In this document: positions 1 to 11,537 of the stretch, piece after piece
Numbering within the stretch: the stretch's first letter is position 1
Layout: each line of letters begins with the position of its first letter
Source of the DNA: Neckera pumila
Lineage: Eukaryota > Streptophyta > Bryopsida > Hypnales > Neckeraceae
Reading direction: 5' to 3'
Length of the DNA stretch: 64,000 bases
Assembly: GCA_963969595.1 (NCBI GenBank)
Contig: OZ018413.1
Location: 13,567,711-13,631,710, forward strand
The notes under the pieces: generated by a model
What the model was told of the DNA's origin: nothing
Database searches by the model: none
What the model saw: the letters and a program-made list of their open reading frames with translations, nothing else
Program-made: the position numbers and the translations under genes

Positions 1-1
1 C

Positions 2-202
2 CTTGAGTTCTCTGCCGCAATCCAAACCTCGTTACCAAACAGCGAACTCATCAAGTGGTAGCCTGAAAAACATAAATCCGCAGAGCGAAGAAACAGTCGG
101 CTTTCAAGTGTGGTTACCGACTACAGTGCAGCGGAGGACAACTGGATGGGACGCTACTTTGGAGAAACAGTGGAAGCCCTGCAAAGCGCCCTGTATACAT
201 AA
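2..202 (+). CDS. Possible 3' end of an unidentified gene (partial)
   Basis: The first 250 bases are richer in G+C than the AT-rich DNA that follows. The frame starting at base 2 reads like protein: it has a phrase 'TDYSAAEDNWMGRYFGE' and ends at a TAA at 200-202. A TAG at 59-61 interrupts it, so it could be two exon pieces, a short C-terminus followed by 3' UTR, or a chance reading. Another open frame covers 3-242 and is less protein-like. The gene would lie mostly left of the window. No family is recognised. Confidence 0.2.
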
Positions 203-639
203 CAAGAGTTTTGTTCAAGGTTCTTTATTTTGGAATGGCTAACAATCAACCGCCACCCAAACCTTTAATGAGGTCACTTTTACCATTTTGCAAGTTTGGA
301 TACGTTGTAGTGAATGGAGATTTTTGAATTTGTACATGGATTTATTTGAGTAACTTTAATTTCAATTGTCATATTCTATACATAGCATTGAACTATTTCA
401 TATCATTTTTATAAATATTACATAAAATTTATAAATTTTTGTTTATAACAAATTTGAAGCACTCAAAAATAAATCAAGGTCTCCACAATACCACCAATAT
501 ATTTTGACTAAGTTTGGATCTCCACAATATCAACAAAACAGTGACAGTTCTATAAAGCGTCCAATATTAATTTGCTCCTCTTTGGAATGTATTTGGATTT
601 TGCATAGTGCATACTATTAACTTTAATTTTGGCGTATGA
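203..639. other. AT-rich intergenic DNA
   Basis: No gene or clear repeat end is seen. A short phrase about the 'ccacaatat' motif recurs near 480 and 520, which suggests a small local duplication. Confidence 0.5.
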
Positions 640-880
640 ATAAGGACATCTCACAAGAAGGTATTTGGCCCATGCAAAGGGCTGCGAGTTCCTGACTACA
701 GAGAACACACAGCGCAGCAATGTGACATGGCTGAAATTCGTCAACGTCATTTTTAATTTTTAATTTTTTTGGGGGTAATTAGGGTTTTGGCAACAGCTTG
801 ACGTTCCTTCCCTGCATCGGGAATAAATTGAGGTACAGGCCTAAAACGACCCTCGAATGCCTTCAAATAACATCTAATGT
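640..880. mobile_element. Decayed MITE of the CATTAGA family
   Basis: The right part (about 830-880) matches the right end of the copies at 11165-11462 and 17864-18156: 'ggcctaaaacgaccctc' followed by 'catctaatg'. The inner part shares 'ctgcgagtt' and 'gtcattttt' with them. The left terminus is eroded, so the left boundary is approximate. Confidence 0.55.
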
Positions 881-1518
881 CAATAAATCTAGTGTACTAG
901 CCTTCCTCAAAAAATTCTCATGTCTAATTAGGCTTAGTGTTCATAATCAAATATTGAAATTATTATCATTGGAAGCACATCCAAAAGTACTACCATATAT
1001 ATGGTGAGTTATTTTTTGTTGCTAAATTGGCCACCATATGAAGATATGACAAGCCACTTTTACACATGATTTTTAACTCCTATAAATTTGATAGATCTAG
1101 CTTGCGTAGTGGCATTTGACTTGATTTGCCTAGGCAATATTTATTATTTTATTGAACCAAATGGTTTCATGTAACTAAGCTCAAAGACGGCTGCAACAAC
1201 TGATTATGCTTCATTTGAACTTCAGTTGACTACACTTAGACAATCTGAACTTGCCCTTGCTTGAAAATATGACATAGCCCTTGCATATTTAATCCTTGCA
1301 ATTACACCCTCTTGTTTAAAATTGCTACAACACTTGCTTATCTGGTAATTGATTCATTAATGCAAAATAAAAAATTCTTTGGGATATTTTTTATGCAAAG
1401 GTATTGAATTGTTGTGATGGACTAATGTCGTCAACCCAAGTTACTTCTTTTGCTGTTTAGATTTTAGACTTGAGTTGTTTAAATTATTGTATACAAGTTT
1501 TTTGGTCTAATATTCTTT
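881..1518. other. AT-rich intergenic DNA
   Basis: No coding region or repeat boundary could be supported. Short open frames here are random in appearance. Confidence 0.5.
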
Positions 1519-1554
1519 TGCATATCCATACCTTAAGTTTGGCTGTTTGATTTG

Positions 1555-1586
<32 letters not shown>

Positions 1587-2534
1587 CGGTGAGATCTCGC
1601 GGACCATGCGTCCCCCGGCCACATGCTTAGTACCATCGGAAAGCCCTCGGCAAGGAGGGGTGCACGGACTTGGTTTGGTGGCGTTTGGAGCTACGGTGCG
1701 GAAATTATTGAATTTCAAAGTATTTATGGAATCCAAAAATTAGAAAATTACTTTTACTTTGATTTTGGTCGTGTTCTTGTTATTGTTGGAAAGCTCTTGG
1801 CGAGGAGGGGTGGAGGGGCTTTGGTTTGTGGCGTTTGGAATGACGGTGTGAAAGATGTTGAGTTTTAAAGTTTTTATTATGAATTAGAGAATTAGAAAAT
1901 TATTTTTACTATGGTTTTGACTATGGCAATAATATAGGGGACACTAGAAAAAAAAATTTACCTTGATTTTGGTTGCAATCTTAGTACTATTGGAAAGCTT
2001 TTGGCAAGGAGGGGTGGACGAGCTTTGTTTTGTGGCATTTGGAATGACAATGTAAAACATATTGAATTTCAAAGTTTTTATTTTGAAAATTAGAAAAATA
2101 CTTTTGGTTGTGGCAATAGCACAGGGCACACTAGTCCATACCTTAAGTTTGGCCGTTTGTTTTGTTTTGTTTTGTTACGTTGAGATCTCTCGGATCGTGT
2201 GTCCTCCGGCTACGTGCTTGGTATTGTCGAAAAGGGCTCGGCGAGGAGGGGTGCACGGGCTTGATTTTGTGGCTTTTGGACCTACACTGAGGAAGTTATT
2301 GAATTTCAAAGTATTTATGGATCAAAAAATTAGAAAATTACTTTGATTTTGATTTTGGTAGGATTCTTGGTACCGTTGGAAAGCTCTGGGCAAGGAGGGG
2401 TGGACGGGCTTTGTTTTGTGGCATTTGGAATGATGGTGCAGAAGATATTGAATTTCAAAGTTTTTATAGATTTGAAAATTAGAACATTACTTTTTCTTTT
2501 GTTTTGGTTGTGTCAACGGCACAAGGCACACTAG
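1519..2534 (+). repeat. Composite tandem repeat with (TTTTG)n head
   Basis: Five diverged copies of a core with 'aaggaggggtg' are centred near 1655, 1805, 2010, 2245 and 2390. Each is followed by 'ttgaatttcaaagt' and 'attagaaaa'. Two higher-order units begin with 'ccttaagtttgg' and a (TTTTG)n run, at about 1530 and 2142. Both end in a version of 'ggcacactagt' (about 2127 and 2526). The second unit is shorter by one core. Open frames across it are products of the repeat. A related block lies inverted at 8690-9240. Confidence 0.75.
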
Positions 2535-2608
2535 TGAAAATGGTAACAAGTTGTTTGTGGGCTTAAGACACCTTGAATATATCAACTAACCTCATCTTTT
2601 GATGTTAA

Positions 2609-3493
2609 CCCCTAAAGGTTCATTGATACTTTGGGGGACAAATGGGATTTCAAGCAGGTACCTACAGGTTGAATTTTTGTCGTGATTTTTTGAAACTTTT
2701 GTTGAAGTTAGAGAAACTAATAATCTTCATGGTAATGTAATTTTTTTTTCAATTGATGCTTGGGAACAAAAGTTATGCTCAAATAAGCTCAACACAAAGG
2801 AGAAAGGATAGCAAAAAAATATTTTGCAAAAATTTGAATTTTAGTTTTTTAATTTTTTTTCTCATTGATTATATTTTTTTCTACCTAGAAAGTTTAAGTT
2901 TGATTCATTTCATTTGGATTTGTTATGAGAAAGTAATGGACAATTAGAGAATATTCTTGAAAAAATAATTTGTAGGATTCAATTCTGAATGCACTTTTTG
3001 CAACTTTTCAAAATAAAAAAGTTTAACATGGTTTAGTTTGCTTGCTAGAATAATCTTACCGGTGAGATTAGTGCATTTTAATTCCATCTAAAAAGATATC
3101 AATAGTTAGATTTTTCTTCTATCTCATACCTACTTCTATTTAACAATTTTTTTTAAAATGAAATTAAGCTATTTCGAAGGATTTTTTTTTCCTAGACTTT
3201 CAACGCAATTCTTCACTATAAACATTTAAAGCCCAAAACTTTGTAGTGCAAAATTTAAGTTAAAAATGTTCAAAGTCAAAAAACCCAGTTCCACAATGTA
3301 CTGAAAAACTTATTATTTTCACATCAAATGCAGATATCTTGCAATTTGTGCCGTCAAAAATTTTAAAAAAAATTCCACACATTTCCATACTAGTTAAGTA
3401 TTAGATCCTATATTTAGATGTGCCAAAAAAAAATTCAAATTCTTTTACTCTTTGCTATAAAAATTGCAATTTTGAATGTTTTTTGTTTAGGGG
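2609..3493 (+). mobile_element. TTAA-flanked non-autonomous element, copy 1
   Basis: The element is 885 bp. TTAA at 2605-2608 and 3494-3497 flanks termini CCCCTAAAGG and TTTAGGGG, which are inverted repeats. The interior shares long stretches with the copies at 14024, 16762, 43654 and 61753 (for example 'ttcatttcatttggattt'). No transposase is encoded. The TTAA duplication and CCC-type tips recall piggyBac or Sola3 elements; the superfamily is an inference. Confidence 0.8.
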
Positions 3494-3497
3494 TTAA

Positions 3498-5539
3498 ATG
3501 TCAAGGGCGCAGGTGAGGCCCAATGATCTTTTGAAGCTTTTGGAGAATATTGTGGATACTTTCATCCTTTACACTCATACTAGTAGATACTTATCAGTAT
3601 ACAAGTACTATGAAATTTATAAACATGATGTTATAATATAATTAAGACTTTCTACTATAATGTGTATTTTGCCTTAATAAAAGACAGTATGAAATTTTGA
3701 TATACTAAGAGTTGTTGCTACTTTTACAATGATCAAAGTGTTGATTTAGAAGAATGAAATTGGAAAACAAAGAGAAAATTGATTTTGTTTTTGTTATGCT
3801 ATTGTATTGCCAAAAATTAATTTAAAAAAAATGGGATTTCCGGGCTATTTTAGAAAATCTTTTTTTTAGAATTATGAGTATAGATCTATATTTATCATGA
3901 TAGATCAATTAATGTTATTTGGTAATAGTTGGTTGTTTTTAAAATTGCATTTGTGTCATAATATTTTATTGCTATATTATTAATAATTTTAAGAGTGTAA
4001 TTGACATCATTTTTTGTTAGTAATAGAGTTTTGTATAGAGCAATGGTTGATTTATGGTTATTCAAGCACTAACTACAAACTCAATAAGAGGTTTAGCATT
4101 CCATCAAATGCTATTGATGTTATCTAGGAAGTATTGATATTTCTTGGTTTTTAATGTTGTCTCTTCTTGTAAGGATTTATCATTGCAATAAATGAATTCA
4201 AAAAGATGTCTTTGGCAATTTTTGGTTGGTTGTAATGGAGGAGGATATTGGTATTGTATAATTTTTATTCATAATAGATAAAGGCAAAGTTTTGATTTGC
4301 AATTGCAATTTATATTAGGTTGGCATGAATATCAGGTAGTAGCTTTGGTAGTACAATTTGTTCACATGGTTTTCCTTCCAATATGGTTGCATTCATCAAT
4401 GTGCAACAACGTTTGGCAGTATGTGACATTAGCAATTTTCATACTTCTTGTATTCCAATATTGTACCTTTGAAAAGATGTTGTTTTTATATGAAGTCCTA
4501 AATACTATAAGAATACATATATCTAATTGTACCTTATTCAATTTAGGTTATTTGGTGGGTATTTTGTAGATGGATATTCTATTGACAAAAACAGATATTC
4601 GTAGGCTTGACCCTTATATTGTCCTTATCAGCACATTAGATGAGATTTCTAGCTTGAGCAAGACCACTAGTTATAGTTACAAGTAATTTATAAAATATAT
4701 ATTAAAAAACTAAAATTATTTTTTACAATAACTAATATTAAATCTGACATGGATTTGATGTGGCCATTTTCTGGCCATGTTCAGTTGGATTCATTTTGAA
4801 TTTATTTTTAGATTCTTTGTTTAATAAAAAGAAATTGCAACAATTATCTTAAAAAATAATTAAAAAAAAAAAAATTATTTAAAAAAAATTAATAATTTTT
4901 AAAAATTTAAAATTTAAAATTTTTATTTTTGTAATATTTTTGATTAAAAATATTATTTCTGGCATGTACAATAAAACAACCCTCCACAAGCCTCAGATCC
5001 TAGCCTATGTAATGATTTTAGTAGTTGTGTAACTTGTACGTTTGTAATGGTGGAATTGGCCTAGAATTTATTTGATAAGTGATAATGGATGGTTTTACTT
5101 CCTATCCATTTATTGATGGATGGAAATTTGTAAGCTATACTCCAATCGAATTGACCATGACTAAGCCTTCCATAATGGGGACATCTAAAATTAAAAATTC
5201 ACAACATTCATTATATTGGCAAATTTTCAATTGCTAAAAATGCAATCTCAAAATTTGAATCAATTTGGACTACAACTTCATCACAGTAATAGAAAATTTT
5301 AGGTTATCAATTTAGAAACCAACATTCAAGGATGATACTACTAGATAGTTTAATTTATTGCATGAATACTGTAAGAAAATCCAATTCAATATGCATAATG
5401 AATCCCAAAACAATTTCAAACTATATTATACAAAAGAATTATATATTGCCTAGATTATTGGACTATGCATAAGTTAGGATTTTGCCAAATGACGTATAGG
5501 TGATTTATAGCAAGAGTAACTCTTCTTCTTTATGTGAGA
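3498..5539. other. AT-rich intergenic DNA with no gene
   Basis: About 2 kb without supported coding sequence. 4860-4950 is nearly pure A/T low-complexity sequence. An open frame at 4297-4569 (90 codons) lacks coding character or flanking signals and is not called. Confidence 0.55.
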
Positions 5540-5543
5540 TTAA

Positions 5544-5961
5544 CCCCTAAATGCCCAAGCCTTTCTAAGTGTATTTTGACTATGAAAAAAGAGCATGGGC
5601 TTATAGTTGTCTCCAATGAAGTAAATTGTTTAATTTTTTAAATCTAACCGTGTAGATGTTTAAAGAGCTTGCTTATTACTATGCATACTAATTTTAAGTG
5701 AAAAAATGCATTAGTTGGTCAAAGTTGAAAAATGAAGAAAAATTAGCAAGCTTTATTCTACACTTATGGTACATATATGCCTTTGAAGACCTCTCAAAAA
5801 TAAAATATTTATCATTTTCAATAAAAAATAAATTTGTTTGATAGTTAACCTTCAAAGCTGCCTGTAAAAGAATTTAACTAGCCAAAGGAATTTAACAACC
5901 CACACCAAAACAAGCTTGAAAAAACATATAAATCATATATGGTTGATGGGGCATTTAGAGG
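5544..5961. mobile_element. Short TTAA-flanked element (GCCC-tip subfamily)
   Basis: The element is 418 bp. TTAA at 5540-5543 and 5962-5965 bounds tips CCCCTAAATGCCC and GGGGCATTTAGAGG, nearly perfect inverted repeats. The tips match the nested copy at 45009-45653, but the interior is short and non-coding. Confidence 0.75.
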
Positions 5962-6084
5962 TTAACTAAAGAAAGCAAACTTACAAACAAAACCCAAGCT
6001 CGACAAAAGAAGGCAAAACCGGAAAACAATTCCAATCTCACCAACAATTCCTAACCCAACAATCTGGGAAAAGTGTATCATTAA

Positions 6085-6180
6085 TCCCTAAAAGACCCCG
6101 AGGAGCCCACTTTGGGCTTTATGAGAATTTGGGTAGCCTCTATTGACTTTATTATTTGGAATTTTTGCAAGACGTTTTAG
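6085..6180 (+). mobile_element. Isolated 5' end of a TTAA element
   Basis: TTAA at 6081-6084 is followed by TCCCTAAAAG and then 'gagaatttgggtagcc', which resembles the start of the element at 7113. No matching right end is seen before 7108, so the copy is truncated or eroded. The right limit is arbitrary. Confidence 0.5.
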
Positions 6181-7108
6181 GATGGATGCTACTCATCATA
6201 GTCTATGTGTAAAGCTTTATTTCATATCATTCCGATAATTACCGCAAATATTAGAAGGACTTTTTTGGATTCAAAGTCAAATCAGGTAGCAAAAAAAATA
6301 CTCCAAAAAATTATTCCTTATTGTTTTGAAGTTTCATAGATTAATACCTACCCAAAAAGAATTGAACCACTCAATTCCAAATAATGAAGTAAAAGTTATG
6401 AGGAGTTTAATTTTTTGGGCAATGAAGGTAGAAAAAACATGTAAAGTCATCTTTTGCTCTCAATTTTGAAAGTTTTCATACAAAAATCAAATAAATGATA
6501 ATAACTCTTTACTAAAACATTTTCACCATTAGGATTAAGAGTTTTCAATTTCTTGTAAGAATTAATAGCAAATTAGTTTTTTTTTCATTCTGTACTACCT
6601 TCTATTTTACAAATTTTCTTAAGATGAATATGAAAGTATTTTTGGTTTAAACTTTTATTATATGTTTTCATCACATTTTATAACATATAAGCTAAAACAC
6701 ACAAGTGTAGTAGTTTTGTGTCTTGATCTATCTACGAAATCAAGGAAGAAATTGAATGGGCCATTTCCATGAACTCACGCAACAAGACTAAATTAAAACA
6801 AAAGCATTGTCAAGATTCTCTAAATTTCAAGAATTCTTTAAGGAAGAAGCTTTAAAGGAAGAATATTGTGGATTTTTTGTTTTTATTTAAAATAAAAGAC
6901 AAAATTTATGAAGTTGAAAGACCTTGCTCTACATTCTTAAAAACACTACATTTGTTTAGAAGACCCATGATGAAAATGACAAGTTGAAAAACTAAATCTG
7001 ACATGTAGGTGATCATAGTCATACAATAATGCAAGGACAAGGCGTGGGACAAGGGGGGGGGGGGTGGAAACAAATTATGAGGTAACTTCACCTAATTGTG
7101 ACCATGTT
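6181..7108. other. AT-rich intergenic DNA
   Basis: No gene is supported. A G-run interrupts the sequence near 7052-7062. Part of it may be the eroded interior of the element that begins at 6085. Confidence 0.45.
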
Positions 7109-7112
7109 TTAA

Positions 7113-8046
7113 CCCCCAAAGGACCAAGCGGCGTTTTTTGGCGACATGGGAATTTTGGGTAGCTCACTACGAACGGAAATTTTAATTTTTTTTCTTTGAA
7201 AATTGCACAATGTGTACCTGAGGAGTAGCTTTAAGATCCAACAATTTTCAAAATTTTTGACTACATGGTTTAAAAGTTTTTGGATGATATGTCATTTTCA
7301 ATGGTCGGCGGGCAATTCAAATTTTTTCTGAAAAATCACTTTTAAAAAAAATAAAAATTTGATATTGGTTTTTTAGATTTATATATACATGGAAAGCTTT
7401 GAATTATTCCATTTTGATTCATGAGATAAAAATTACGAAGTATTCTAGTTTGCGGGCAATTATGGATTCCCTACTCTAAAATAAACTTTGGAGTCCTTGA
7501 TTTAACTCAATTTTTAATATTTTTGAAAAACGTAAAATCATAGGATGTCTATTGTTTATTAAAACATTAGAACATTTGGGATTGACATTTTTCAATTCCA
7601 TAATTAGTTCTTAACAATTTTGTGTTTTGAATCATTCTTCACTTCTTTCTACAACCTATTTTTTTCCTATATGTTGTACAATTCCAAATGATCTGAGAAT
7701 TTTCAAACATGTAGCCAACTTGCTTTGAAGAATGATTCCAAGGAGTAACCACCATTTTGGACATTTTTTTCATTTCAATGTGACCTTGTAAAGTGCAGCT
7801 GCCCGTTTTTTTCATAGTTTTTTTGCAAGGCCAAAAAAAGAGTTTTTCTCAATTCAAATGCTAATATCTTGCAATCTACATCGTGGAAAATTCTGAAATT
7901 TTTTCTACATATTCTCAAACAAAATTACTACAAGATTCTACAGTTACATGTGTCCAAATATTTTTTTTCCTTAAATTTGGTACTTCGGCTAGAAATGGTA
8001 GTTTTGGAGCATTTTTGGTGAAAACATAGTCTCTAACCTTTTGGGG
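7113..8046 (+). mobile_element. TTAA-flanked element, subfamily B
   Basis: The element is 934 bp. TTAA at 7109-7112 and 8047-8050 flanks tips CCCCCAAAGG and CCTTTTGGGG. The interior from about 7440 matches 26640-27209 closely ('ggattccctactctaaaata', 'aaccaccatttt'). It has the same size class as the other long copies but a different interior, so it is treated as a subfamily. It is non-coding. Confidence 0.78.
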
Positions 8047-8050
8047 TTAA

Positions 8051-8629
8051 ACCAACTTGTACAAATTATTGCCTGATATGTATAATCCCCATTCATAATA
8101 GACTACAAATGCTTTTTGGTACATCCATTTTTGGTACTTTGAAAGTTCTAGTTTATTCATTTAGTGTCCAAAATATGCATAAGAAGATTTAAAATACTAC
8201 TTTGACTTCCAAAATGATCTTGGAACATTAAATCAAGCAATTCAATTTAAAAATTTGAAAACATCATGAAGAATAATATATAATTATTTTACACACTTTT
8301 CAAAAATTTCAAAATAATTTGGAGAGTTTTTAAATAAACTGAAAAAGTGATAAATATTTGGAATCCTATTTTAAAATCAACTTTTTTTTTAAATTAAAAA
8401 AAAATCATTTTATGCAAGGGTAATAATTGTGCATCAATATATCCAAATTTTGTTAGAAATTTCTAATTTCTCAATTAGCCATGGCAATTTTAAGTGTTTT
8501 AAATATTTTGAGAGTTATTATATATTGGACATGTGATTTCATCTTTGAAAAATAAAACCAAAAAAAATCACTGCCAAACAATGAAGAAATGGAAAATGTG
8601 TAGTAACGACTTTCAAATTTGACTGCATA
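8051..8629. other. AT-rich intergenic DNA
   Basis: Nothing beyond A/T-rich low-complexity sequence is seen. Confidence 0.5.
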
Positions 8630-9297
8630 GTTGTATACTCCGTCTTTTAGGGATTCAAATTTCAAATTCAATTTCTAATTCCACTTTTACTAGTGTGCCT
8701 TATGCCATTGCTACAGTCAAAATTAAATTCCAAATATTTTCTAATTTTTGAATTCATTAAATCTTTGAAATTAATAATTTTTACACTGTAGTGTGAGAAA
8801 TTGCATTCTGTGTACAAACAAAAACTTTATGCACAAAGGAGTGCTAGAAATTTGTTTTGTGACATTTGGACATAGGATGTAAAAGCTATGATTTTTCCAA
8901 AATAAAAGATAATTTAATTCAATTTTTTTAAGAAAATCCATAACTTTTATACCAAAGGTCCAAACACCACAAAATTGGCAAAAATAGAAAGCTTATGCAT
9001 GAAGGAGTGCAAGGCTTTGTTTTGTGGTGTTTGAACATGCAATCCAAAATAAAAGAAATTTTTAATTCATAAAAACTTTAAAATTCAATAACTTTCATAC
9101 CATAGGTTCAAACACCATAAAACAAAGTCCACCTCCTTCTTACCAAAAAAAATTCTAACAATTCCAAAAAATGCCTATGGACGCCTCACAATTTTGTATC
9201 AAACAAAACAAAACAAAACAAAACAAAATAAACAACCCTATTGTATGCTCTGTCTTTTAAGAGTTCAAATTTCAAATTCAATTTCTAATTCCACTTT
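8630..9297 (-). repeat. Inverted relative of the TTTTG-headed repeat, between 57-bp direct repeats
   Basis: The block starts with 'actagtgtgcc' (8690) and ends with a (CAAAA)n run (about 9203-9227). These are the reverse complements of the tail and head of the repeat at 1519-2534. Imperfect direct repeats of about 57 bp flank it at 8630-8684 and 9241-9297, sharing 'caaatttcaaattcaatttc'. The interior has two cores around 8835 and 9000 with 'aaggagtgc'. Confidence 0.65.
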
Positions 9298-9345
9298 TGT
9301 TTATGGAATAAGGTGATAGTGCACTATAGTATACAACCCTACCAT

Positions 9346-9568
9346 CACTACAAGAGAATGGCGTATTTTAAGTGAGTTTTAAAGTATAGTCCTAGACATA
9401 AGGTTTTAAGTGATGACTTTCAAAGTAATTTTCAGCAAAATTTGACTGGAAACACATATATTTCTAATAAAATTTTGCTAAAAATTGCTTTGAAGGTCAT
9501 TACTTAAAATCTTACATCTAGGACTATACTTTAAACTCACTTAAAACCAACCTCATTCTCTTGTAGTG
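9346..9568. mobile_element. CACTA-type MITE, copy 1
   Basis: The element is 223 bp and nearly a perfect hairpin. It begins CACTACAAGAGAATG and ends CATTCTCTTGTAGTG. A 3-bp duplication, CAT, sits at 9343-9345 and 9569-9571, as expected for CACTA (En/Spm) elements. It has no coding capacity. Confidence 0.88.
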
Positions 9569-9587
9569 CATGTTCTTCAAATGCATA

Positions 9588-9809
9588 CACTACAAGGGAA
9601 AGGGGTGTTTTAAATTAGTTTTTAAGTATAGTCCTAGAGATAAGATTATAAGTAATGACCTTTATGGAGATTTTCAATAAAATATTACTAGAAATTCATG
9701 CATTTCTTGTAATTTTTTGTTGAAAATATCCACAAAGGTCATTACTTATAATTTTATCTCTAGAACTATACTTAAAAACTCATTGAAAACACCCTTTTCT
9801 CTTGTAGTG
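9588..9809. mobile_element. CACTA-type MITE, copy 2
   Basis: The element is 222 bp. It begins CACTACAAGGGAAAGG and ends in CTTGTAGTG, with a 3-bp duplication ATA at 9585-9587 and 9810-9812. The interior is related to copy 1 ('taagtatagtcctagagata'). It lies 19 bp from copy 1. Confidence 0.88.
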
Positions 9810-9812
9810 ATA

Positions 9813-11164
9813 TAGAAATGCTTGTTTGCATTAATTTTGCATCAAAATTGTGATTTTTGCACAAAAAAATATACTTGCATATTGAAACCATTTTGCCATT
9901 GATAATTTGTGCCCTTCAACAAAAAAATTTAGAACAATTTCATTCTCATAATTTATATAAAATGCTAATTTAAAAAAAATAAAAATAAAAATTTAAGCCT
10001 TTAAAATTCAATCCAAGTTTTTGAACTTCAAAGTTGAATCTTACAATTTCAAAAATTCCTAAAATTGTATGAATATAGAAAATAAAATCCTTTCAATGTA
10101 AAGACCTACATTAAAATCATCTCTACATTTTCAATTAGATTAAGCTTTAAATGTAGTATGCACGATTCATCATAACAAAGCATTCTTTTGGTGTAAATTT
10201 CTAATGTTGAGAACCTGGAGGTTTTGGATTAGGTAGAGAGAGGGTATCATGTAGTTTAGATAGCATGTCTCTTTCAAAAGAATGCCCTCCCCCTCAAATT
10301 CAATTTGCATTTACCGTGGACATTTTTCAAGTATATTCAAATAATGCCATCAATGCATTTTAACAAAAAAAATTCTTGTATCTTATTGTGCAAACACCCA
10401 ATTCTAGATGTCTTTAAATATTTTATAGCATCTTCATCATACATGGATAAATATTCTACAGCAATAGAACCTTGTCCACACAATAAACACTTTGCTTACT
10501 TTGTTCTTTACACTACAAAAATGTGATCAACTTGTGCACTTCTTGCACTATTTTTGCATACGAATTTTGAAATTAATTCACAAAAAACAACTTGATGCAA
10601 CTTTTAAAAAAGCCAATACAAATAATCAAAACATGCTTGGAGCTAAATACCTTCCTAAATCACATTCAAATGCAATCAATATGTATTAGTTAGGAGTTAT
10701 ATATTATTTAGTTGTCTATTATAGAGTGATTTGAATACCTCGACGAATTTGATAAGTTGATTTTTATATAAAAATTCAACCAAGCAAAAAAATCTTTTTG
10801 ACTTGCATTGCAAGTTTTATACCAAATTGAAGTCAGATATTTGAAATAGGAAACCAAAAGATTGGGTCAAAGGCTTATTCTACAAACAAAAGATTTATAA
10901 AGCAAATTAGATAGAAGGACCTAGAACCACTTACTTAAATTTTATGTGCATATTTAGATAGATTTAAAACTAATTATGGACAAGTACAATTTTTAAATTT
11001 GAAAAAATAACAATAATTTTTTGAGACATTTTTGTATTTTCTATGTCTTTTTAGAAGTAAGAATTGAAGAAATTTAAAATGTCTTATAGGTGCGTGTTTG
11101 ACTTGCCTTCAAAGATGCAAACCATTAGTATTGGATCATGTGTTTAAGAAAAAAAAGATGCAAA
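9813..11164. other. AT-rich intergenic DNA
   Basis: No supported gene. Open frames at 10305-10526 and 10492-10689 overlap each other, are low in complexity and have no splice or neighbour context. Confidence 0.5.
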
Positions 11165-11462
11165 CATTAGAAGAGATTTGAGGCCTCCAAGAGCCTGCGA
11201 GTTATCTTGTCTTCCTGCAGCGTTCCTATGCAAGAAAGCTGTTGGCTAATGTGGTCGAGAGAGTGCCACGTCATTTTTGAAAAAAAATAAAAATAAAAAT
11301 AGGCCTGAAATGATATTTGGGAGAGAATTTTTTTTTATTTTTTATTTTTTTATTTTTTTGAAAAAAAAAATTCTAATAGCTCATACCGCCTGTTTATAGA
11401 TCTGGCCAAATTAGGGAACGGGCCTGAAACGGCCTTCCAATGCCCTCAAATCTCTTCTAATG
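11165..11462. mobile_element. CATTAGA-family MITE
   Basis: The element is 298 bp. It has terminal inverted repeats CATTAGAAGAGATTTGAGG at the left and its complement ending TCTTCTAATG at the right. It shares 'gtgccacgtcatttttga' (as its complement or variants) and 'acgggcctgaaa' with other copies in the window. It is non-coding and A/T-rich in the middle. Confidence 0.85.
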
Positions 11463-11537
11463 CCATTCATCATAGTCTTAATGACTTTAAAACCATAAAG
11501 AACCACCTATAAAGTTTAACACATTCTACAGTGCAGA

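Noticed and set aside
2753..2947. Similar small hydrophobic frames inside several TTAA elements (also 14115, 16280 minus, 43801)
   Set aside because: Phe/Ile/Tyr-rich translations of AT-rich repeats; frames break in other copies and no transposase motif is present.
3484..3497. TTTAGGGG-like ends as interstitial telomere repeats
   Set aside because: The motif occurs once per element end as an inverted terminal sequence, never in tandem.
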